DNA of 64,000 bases from Campylobacter porcelli. Its GTDB lineage: Bacteria; Campylobacterota; Campylobacteria; Campylobacterales; Campylobacteraceae. This document shows positions 56,500 through 64,000 of the stretch, one piece after another (position 1 is the first letter of the stretch; every line of letters starts with the position of its first letter). Under the pieces are notes generated by a model. The model was not told the DNA's origin, searched no databases, and saw only the letters and a program-made list of their open reading frames with translations. The position numbers were made by a program, and so were the translations under genes. The DNA lies in NCBI RefSeq assembly GCF_002139855.1, contig NZ_CP018789.1, positions 992,001 through 1,056,000 of the forward strand, in the 5' to 3' direction.

Positions 56500-56828
56500 T
56501 TCTAAGCTTATATCAATCTATTAAAGTGATGTGAGACACTATTAATTCCATCACTATTCATTAAATTATTGATTGATTTGTAAAAATTTATCTCGAGTCG
56601 TGATTGCTCATCTTTTAGCTATTCTAACTCTTTTTCATATTGAAGTTTAAACCAATCGGCTCGTTTGTTTCAATCGTTTTGATCGGCTAAGTTGCTTTCT
56701 TTCTCTTTTTTTCTTTTTTTCGTTAATGTTGCTTTTCTTTAAATTTTCATTTTTTAACTCTTTTATGTTTTTTTATATTCTTTTGATTTTAAATTATTAA
56801 GTTTCTCTTATATTAATTTGTTACTCAT
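56500..56828 (-). pseudogene. Dead coiled-coil gene remnant
   Basis: From an ATG at 56828 the minus strand reads MSNKLI-stop-EKLNNLKSKEYKKT, and after a frame change WFKLQYEKELE-stop-LKDEQSRLEINFYKSI, then NNLMNSDGINSVSHHFNRLI-stop. Lys/Glu-rich heptads suggest a coiled-coil accessory protein of a mobile element. Several stops and shifts make it non-functional. Confidence 0.4.
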
Positions 56829-57459
56829 CTTCTAATCCCAATATTAATTTAAAATTCATAGCGTTAATTTAAGACAAACACTTTAGAACATTTTATCGTT
56901 TATAAAATTCAAAAAACTTTTAAAAAGTGATATATAAAAATAAAATATATTTATAAATTATTTAAAAAGTATAAAACGCTTACAATTGTCTTTTAATATA
57001 ATATATAATCAATTTTAGCTCGTAAGACCAGTGTCTTCTTTATTATTTTTTCTTTTACATAGCTCTAATCCATTTTAAAATCTTTAAATAAACTAATTCC
57101 ATCAAATAAAAAAATAAAAACCCTCTAAATCTAAAAATTTATTTTTTAAATTTAACTTAAAATCTAAATTTTATATATTTAAAAAATATAATTTTAATTA
57201 ATATAATTCCTTCCTTTTTTATATTTTATGTATTTTCATGTTATTAAGTAAGCAGTCGGAATATTTTGTAATACTTAGTCCAAATTTGGATTATTTTTAA
57301 ACCATTATTAGTTTTATAATCCTCTTAATCATTTACTTTAAGCTTCATAGATTATTTATATCTTATTTTCAAAACTTAAAATAATAAAATATTGATTTAT
57401 ATTAAATGATTTAATATTTACATGTGTCAAATTTACTTATTGAGATTTTTTGTTGAAAT

Positions 57460-58480
57460 ATAACCATGAAAATTTACCTAAAAATAGAAATATATTCAAA
57501 AAGCAGATTTTATACCAACCATCAAAAAGATAACGAGTGAATTCGTCGCCATACTGGTCTTAAAAAGTCAGCTCTTGCATTTGATTTATGTGTAAAAATT
57601 ACGGTAGATTTATTGACCCTAAAACTAAACTTGAACAAGCTAGGCGTAATTATTATGATCTTGAGAATAATCATATCGATCGCCAATTAAAAAGAAGGAA
57701 TAAAACTTAAAATCTGTAAAAAATAATAGCAAATTTAGTTTTGCTAGAGTAATTGATAAATTACTTACAAAAGTCGTTTTTAAAAAGTAAAACTATTAAG
57801 CTTTATAATATATCATGAGCAATGCTGTAAGTGATTTTTTAGAGTATTAATATATTTATTATCTGCCTAATTTTCAAAGATATCATAATGTTTAGTTTGT
57901 ACGGTTTTGCAAGTATAAGAACTTAAAAGATAGTTCTATTAATGGCTATTATTTCTTTTTTGATACTATTTCTCTATACATTATGTAATGATTTAATTTC
58001 AAAAAATCTGTTTTGTACACCAAATTTAAGCATCAATACAATACTAGCGAGAATAAAAAATTTACGCCGTTTAGCCTTGAATAGATTCTAGAGCTTATAA
58101 AAATACAGATAATGGATAGCTTCACTTATTTTTGATTGTTGTTTTCTTGGCTAGGGCTGTTAATATTTTAGCTATTACATTTGGCAATTTCGATTAAAAA
58201 ACAAATTCACATTAATAAAACACTTTCTTGCGTATGTATTGTAAATTCATCAAAACAAAAACAAGCAATCTCAAAATTGATATGCTTAACATTATATGTA
58301 AAGAGCTTATAAGGTTAGATATTAGCGATAAAAACGCGAGAATTTTTAAGCATTCTCGTTCAATGATAAAGATAAATTTAATGATTTGCAAGAAAAATTA
58401 GCCTACAGAACACCGTAGACTTTACAATAACTAGAATTAATTCGCATCGACAATATTAAGTTATAGAAAAAAGACTTATA
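57460..58480 (+). pseudogene. Tyrosine recombinase/integrase, heavily degraded
   Basis: Pieces of a tyrosine integrase appear in order on the + strand but in changing frames: KKFTPFSLE near 58060, LIVVFLARAVNILAITFGNFD near 58130-58195, KKQIHINKTLS near 58200-58235, then LKIDMLNIICKELIRLDI near 58275-58330 and IFKHSRSMIKI. Intact family members show FTPFSLEEI, FFTGARTGE, IxINKTLS and IDML in this order. At least five breaks are needed to rebuild it. It identifies the region as an old integrative element. Start and end are approximate. Confidence 0.7.
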
Positions 58481-58631
58481 TAGTAGATTTTAAAATGATA
58501 AAACATAAAAATTTAAATAAAACTTGTCGCTCATACGTAAAATATCCACTCAAAAAAAATCAAACAAATGATGAATGTGTAGATACCAGTTGGTGATATT
58601 ATTAATATTCCTAGCATAAAATCTAATTCTA

Positions 58632-58648
58632 CCCCCCCCCTTTTTTTT
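58632..58648 (+). repeat. C9T8 homopolymer tract
   Basis: Nine C followed by eight T (58632-58648) lie about 170 bases upstream of the toxin-like mRNA start, in non-coding decayed DNA. Length equals that of the G9 contingency tracts elsewhere in this window. It is not inside any frame that I can support. Confidence 0.6.
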
Positions 58649-58710
58649 ATCTAAAAATATACTTAAATTTAAAAATATTAAAATAGATTTAAATAAAATA
58701 AGGATTGCGT

Positions 58711-58782
58711 ATGGCTACTAATTTTACTTTTAAGAGATATAAATTAAGTTTTACACATAGAAAAAGTTGTGTATCGATATAA
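58711..58782 (+). CDS. Tiny ORF (23 residues) before the toxin module
   Basis: The frame starts at ATG 58711 with AAGGA seven bases upstream and encodes MATNFTFKRYKLSFTHRKSC.. (23 residues, basic). It may be a real peptide, or a relic; it ends 24 bases before the toxin -10 box. No family recognised. Low confidence. Confidence 0.2.
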   Translation: MATNFTFKRYKLSFTHRKSCVSI

Positions 58783-58799
58783 AAGAATTTAAAACTATA

Positions 58800-58899
58800 T
58801 TTTGCTATAACTCCCTTATGGGGATATGCCATAGGGCTGGTACCACTATGGCAAATTTTGTCTCTATAGAAAGGAGATAAGTATATGCCATTTGTATTT
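58800..58899 (-). ncRNA. Predicted antisense antitoxin RNA
   Basis: A transcript from the embedded promoter would start near 58899 and read leftward through the start codon, AAGGAG and leader of the toxin-like mRNA, including the GCCATAG/CTATGGC stem-loop (58828-58852). It would be fully complementary to the translation-initiation region. The 3' end is uncertain; the stem-loop plus CCCATAAGGG near 58814-58823 could stop it. It fits the antisense RNA of a type I toxin-antitoxin system. Confidence 0.5.
58803..58811 (+). promoter_or_regulatory. Extended -10 promoter of the toxin-like mRNA
   Basis: TGCTATAAC (58803-58811) is an extended -10 element preceded by T-rich sequence. Transcription would start near 58818, giving a leader of about 65 bases before the peptide ATG at 58885. 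Confidence 0.5.
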
Positions 58900-58944
58900 G
58901 CGGTAATTATACTACTTTGTATAATTGTTGTCAAGGCTTATTAG
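58885..58944 (+). CDS. Candidate type I toxin: 19-residue hydrophobic peptide
   Basis: The frame encodes MPFVFAVIILLCIIVVKAY, one hydrophobic helix ending in Lys-Ala-Tyr, a size and composition like Ibs-type membrane toxins. AAGGAG (58871-58876) lies eight bases before the ATG, one of the best ribosome-binding sites in the island. The leader holds GCCATAGGG (58828-58836), able to pair with CTATGGC (58846-58852) locally or with CCCTATGGC (58977-58985) downstream of the gene, as in type I toxin mRNAs whose 5' and 3' ends fold together. A consensus antisense promoter lies inside the frame. A diverged homologue exists at 52077-52136. Toxicity is inferred. Confidence 0.6.
   Translation: MPFVFAVIILLCIIVVKAY
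58906..58934 (-). promoter_or_regulatory. Consensus antisense promoter inside the toxin-like ORF
   Basis: On the minus strand TTGACA (+ 58934-58929) and TATAAT (+ 58911-58906) are exactly 17 bases apart: a perfect sigma-70 promoter within a 60-base coding frame. It points against the toxin mRNA and would start near 58899. Confidence 0.7.
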
Positions 58945-59025
58945 TCTTGCCCCACGAAAGTGAGGAAATACAAACCCCCTATGGCTTCTTTTATTTTATC
59001 TTAAATTTTAATAACTCCAGCAAAT

Positions 59026-59368
59026 TTTTATAATTGTTGCTTTTTATAGTAATAATTATATAGCAAGTTTCCACCACCACGCTCATATGAGTAACTTCTT
59101 GTTGCACAATGCCTATCATTTGGACTTAATTTATCATACTATGGTTATAGATATGAGCTCATAGGCACGATTAAAAATTTTCCAAGGCTTCTTAGCTTTA
59201 ATAGCAAAAAAATCTAGCAAGTGGTGGATTGCATTCACTAGGGCGTGTTCCGCTTGAGAGGCAAAGCAACACTTCGCAAGCTGTTTTTCTATCGCCAGTT
59301 AAGGCATTTAAATTTGTAACAAATAATGAACTTATCATAATTAAAATAGCCAAATTTGCTTTTTTATT
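59026..59368 (-). pseudogene. TrbM-type conjugative transfer protein remnant
   Basis: The minus strand encodes a signal-like start (LAILIMISSLFVTNLNA) followed by LTGDRKTACEVLLCLSSGTRPSECNPPLARFF, the cysteine pattern of TrbM/KikA family proteins. A stop follows. Downstream after frame changes RHCATRSYSYERGGGNLLYN is recognisable as the family's C-terminal part. No start codon fits the first residues. It shows that the island derives from a conjugative plasmid or ICE. Confidence 0.65.
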
Positions 59369-60098
59369 AATTTAAATTTTAATTAATTATAATATACTAA
59401 GCTCATAATCAAAAATGTAAAACTTAAAATGACTTATTAATTCCATATTAAATATTATAAATAAAAGCAGTCTTATAACTTTTATAAGTTTAATCTAATA
59501 AATTACCAAATTACTCACTTTATAATAAGCATTCAACTTCCAAATATAAAATATTTTTAAAAATTTATAATTATTATTTGAATAATATAAAAATTAATAA
59601 TAAGATGGTATCTAAATTAAATTCAAATATCAATCCTAACTATTTAAATAAAATAAAAAAGAATAAGGTTTTATTATTTTATATATTAAATAATTCTTTA
59701 TAAATCTAAAAATATTTTAACTTTTTATTTATAAATACATTCATTGCTTTAAGAGTTAATCCATAGTCTAATTAATTATATTATATGGGTTGCAATACTA
59801 TTTTAATATCTATTTTTAAAAATGTCAAGTTGCTTAATATTACAACTTTGATTTAAATTTGTTATATTAATAAATCGCTATTATAATAACCATAATCACC
59901 ATAAAATAAAAGCTCATTTATTATTCAATCCATATTCCTTAATTTAACATAACTAGCTAAAAATACCATAGCATAAGCCATATAACCAAATAAGCTTTAC
60001 CATACAATCAAATAAAAACACTATAATCTAGCATATACTATCTATATTTTAATAGGAATAAAGATAATATAATAAATTCAATCTCGATATAAAACAAC

Positions 60099-60215
60099 AA
60101 CACCTAAAAACTAAATTTAATAACTAGAAAAATAAAAATTTAAAAAATAAATCTATATAAAATATGTAAAATACAAGTTATCCATATAAAATAACACCTA
60201 AAAACTAAATTTAAA
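60099..60215 (+). repeat. Short direct repeat pair
   Basis: ACACCTAAAAACTAAATTTA occurs at about 60099-60118 and again at 60196-60215, about 97 bases apart, in AT-rich non-coding sequence. Confidence 0.5.
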
Positions 60216-60260
60216 AAACCAATTAACTCTAATAAGTTGATTTTTGTTTTGATAATAATA

Positions 60261-60350
60261 TGAAATAATATGAAATAATATGAAATAATATGAAATAATA
60301 TGAAATAATATGAAATAATATGAAATAATATGAAATAATATGAAATAATA
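60261..60350 (+). repeat. Tandem array of a 10-bp unit, nine perfect copies
   Basis: TGAAATAATA is repeated nine times without a mismatch. The flanks (GATAATAATA before and TAAATC after) look like decayed units. It lies about 130 bases beyond the 3' end of the 5S gene, at the right edge of the decayed island. Likely hypervariable by slippage. Confidence 0.9.
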
Positions 60351-60481
60351 TAAATCTTTTAAAATTTCTAATAATTGTAAAATGATTTAATAAATTGAAA
60401 AATAATTAAAAGTATAAAAACCACTCACTAACAATCATAAAAAGCTGATTTAAAATAAAAAAGATAGAGAATAAAAACAAA

Positions 60482-60600
60482 GCTCGCAGCAACCTACTTT
60501 TCCAGCATCCCAGTAAGGGAGAGTATCATCGGCCATGAAAAGCTTAGCTTCTTGGTTCGAGATGGAGCAAGGCGTTTCCTAATCATGTATAGCCACGAGC
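60482..60600 (-). rRNA. rrf: 5S ribosomal RNA
   Basis: The minus strand begins GCTCGTGGCTATACATG and ends GCTGCGAGC, closing helix I. The internal CCATCTCGAACC and GATGATACTCTCCC are 5S landmarks. Length is about 119. The 5' flank is linked to a 15-bp inverted repeat (AGTGTTAAATAA / TTATTTAACACT at 60601-60612 and 60639-60650) that probably guides processing. Confidence 0.93.
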
Positions 60601-60653
60601 AGTGTTAAATAAAACATTATCTAAATAAGAGTAATATCTTATTTAACACTGCT
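60598..60653. repeat. 15-bp inverted repeat between 23S and 5S
   Basis: AGCAGTGTTAAATAA (60598-60612) and TTATTTAACACTGCT (60639-60653) form a perfect stem whose inner arm begins at the 5S 5' end. Likely an RNase processing stem. Confidence 0.6.
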
Positions 60654-60731
60654 AAAGCATTAAAGTTAAAAATCACTAAGTTTAATATCTAAAAATATTT
60701 TAAAAACCTAAAAGGATTATATTTTATCCTT

Positions 60732-60747
60732 AACAAGGAAGTGATGC
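60732..60747 (-). repeat. Pre-23S processing stem, 3' arm
   Basis: AACAAGGAAGTGATGC on the + strand; complements the arm at 63808-63823, see that entry for pairing. Confidence 0.75.
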
Positions 60748-60751
60748 TTAT

Positions 60752-63778
<3,027 letters not shown>

Positions 63779-63807
63779 TTTTATTAGATTATTATATATT
63801 CTAATTC

Positions 63808-63823
63808 GCATCACTTCCTTGTT
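63808..63823 (-). repeat. Pre-23S processing stem, 5' arm
   Basis: GCATCACTTCCTTGTT at 63808-63823 is the exact reverse complement of AACAAGGAAGTGATGC at 60732-60747 on the 3' side. The two ends of the 23S precursor can pair over 16 bp, an RNase III processing stem. Confidence 0.75.
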
Positions 63824-64000
63824 AAAGATAAATATAATTAGTTAATCTTTTTTAAAAATAAGATATTTTATTTAAAGATATGACTATTAAATTTATAGTG
63901 TTTAAATATTAACTTATAAGACGGAAAGCATTAACTACTATTAAGTAAGTTTTAAAACTTAATAGATTGTGAAGTTAAACTTGATAGTTAATATATTTAG
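63824..64000. other. rRNA internal spacer, 23S side
   Basis: AT-rich spacer upstream of 23S. No tRNA or 16S sequence is visible before the window ends; TTAAGTAAGTTTTAAAACTTAATA near 63940-63963 is an imperfect palindrome. Confidence 0.5.

Larger units (their letters stand above)
55473..60481. other. Decayed mobile-island sequence (5 kb without large intact genes)
   Basis: The stretch is very AT-rich and full of broken frames. Recognisable contents are: minus-strand coiled-coil remnants (56.1-56.9 kb), a shattered tyrosine integrase (57.46-58.5 kb), a C9T8 tract (58632), a type I toxin-antitoxin-like module (58.8-59.0 kb), a TrbM remnant (59.03-59.37 kb), and a 10-bp tandem array (60261-60350). 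The rest, including 55.5-56.0 and 59.4-60.25 kb, shows no features that I could support, apart from a short stretch on the minus strand (FDRVDNLHIQEYLSGFSDQR near 56.0 kb) hinting at another dead gene. Confidence 0.65.

Noticed and set aside
58711-58782. Tiny ORF as an AapA-type toxin
   Set aside because: The first residues (MAT) and basic character recall AapA peptides, but there is no hydrophobic helix and no antisense promoter was seen; kept only as a low-confidence ORF.
58689-58934. 81-residue minus-strand ORF (MTTIIQSSIITANTNGIYL...)
   Set aside because: It is antisense to the toxin-like module, has no ribosome-binding site and starts just at the toxin gene's 3' part; its composition is not protein-like. 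The antisense transcript is better read as a regulatory RNA.
60261-60350. Possible CRISPR or iteron origin in the 10-bp array
   Set aside because: Unit is too short with no spacers; no rep gene, and dnaA-type boxes are not seen.

Overview
The window looks like a chromosomal segment of a Campylobacter species. It is AT-rich, and it carries a secreted FlaC-type flagellin, FlgS, a flaG-fliD-fliS cluster, tandem dynamin-like GTPases, a 23S rRNA with an intervening sequence, and poly-G contingency tracts. Several neighbourhoods (slt-yggT-gltX, galU-pgi, trpC with its lipoprotein and YkgJ neighbours) match the order I recall from C. jejuni. Gene content (complete thiFGH, an organosulfur-type ABC operon) suggests a non-jejuni species, which I cannot name.

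Positions 1-6.7 kb hold the end of a LysE exporter gene, mutS2, and a five-gene operon (OsmC-like, acyl-CoA-dehydrogenase-fold enzyme, SsuABC-type transporter) behind a consensus promoter, probably for organosulfur uptake. At 6.7-12.4 kb are flaC, a frame-broken TonB-dependent receptor with a Fur-like operator, and a divergent ATP-grasp plus two-methyltransferase operon. The receptor and the ATP-grasp gene each carry a nine-base G tract. The stretch 12.4-29.3 kb is housekeeping: hisD, yaaA, trpC, lipoproteins, slt, gltX, queC, a phosphohexomutase and thiFGH. A highly structured 0.9 kb non-coding repeat region follows (29.3-30.2 kb), then yigZ, rsmD, the flagellar cap operon, rnpB, a dihaem peroxidase, a chemoreceptor, truD, thiL, yceI, dps, pgi, galU, flgS, a DsbB-family gene and two dynamin-like GTPases (to 50.8 kb).

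From about 50.8 to 60.5 kb the sequence is a decayed mobile island. It contains remnants of a tyrosine integrase, a TrbM-type conjugation gene and coiled-coil genes with many stops. Two genes are intact: a cytosine-5 DNA methyltransferase, and a convergent GHKL ATPase with a C-terminal PD-(D/E)XK/Shedu-like nuclease region, probably a restriction-modification-like defence pair.

The most striking signal is a candidate type I toxin-antitoxin module near 58.8-59.0 kb. A 19-residue hydrophobic peptide ORF has a strong ribosome-binding site. A perfect TTGACA-N17-TATAAT promoter lies on the opposite strand inside the ORF, and its transcript would cover the start codon and leader of the toxin mRNA. 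The sense mRNA could also form 5'-3' pairing of the kind seen in type I toxin mRNAs. A second, diverged copy (11 of 19 residues identical) lies on the other strand at 52.1 kb, with decayed antisense promoter and ribosome-binding site. The window ends in a 5S-23S rRNA block on the minus strand. No tRNA gene was recognised.
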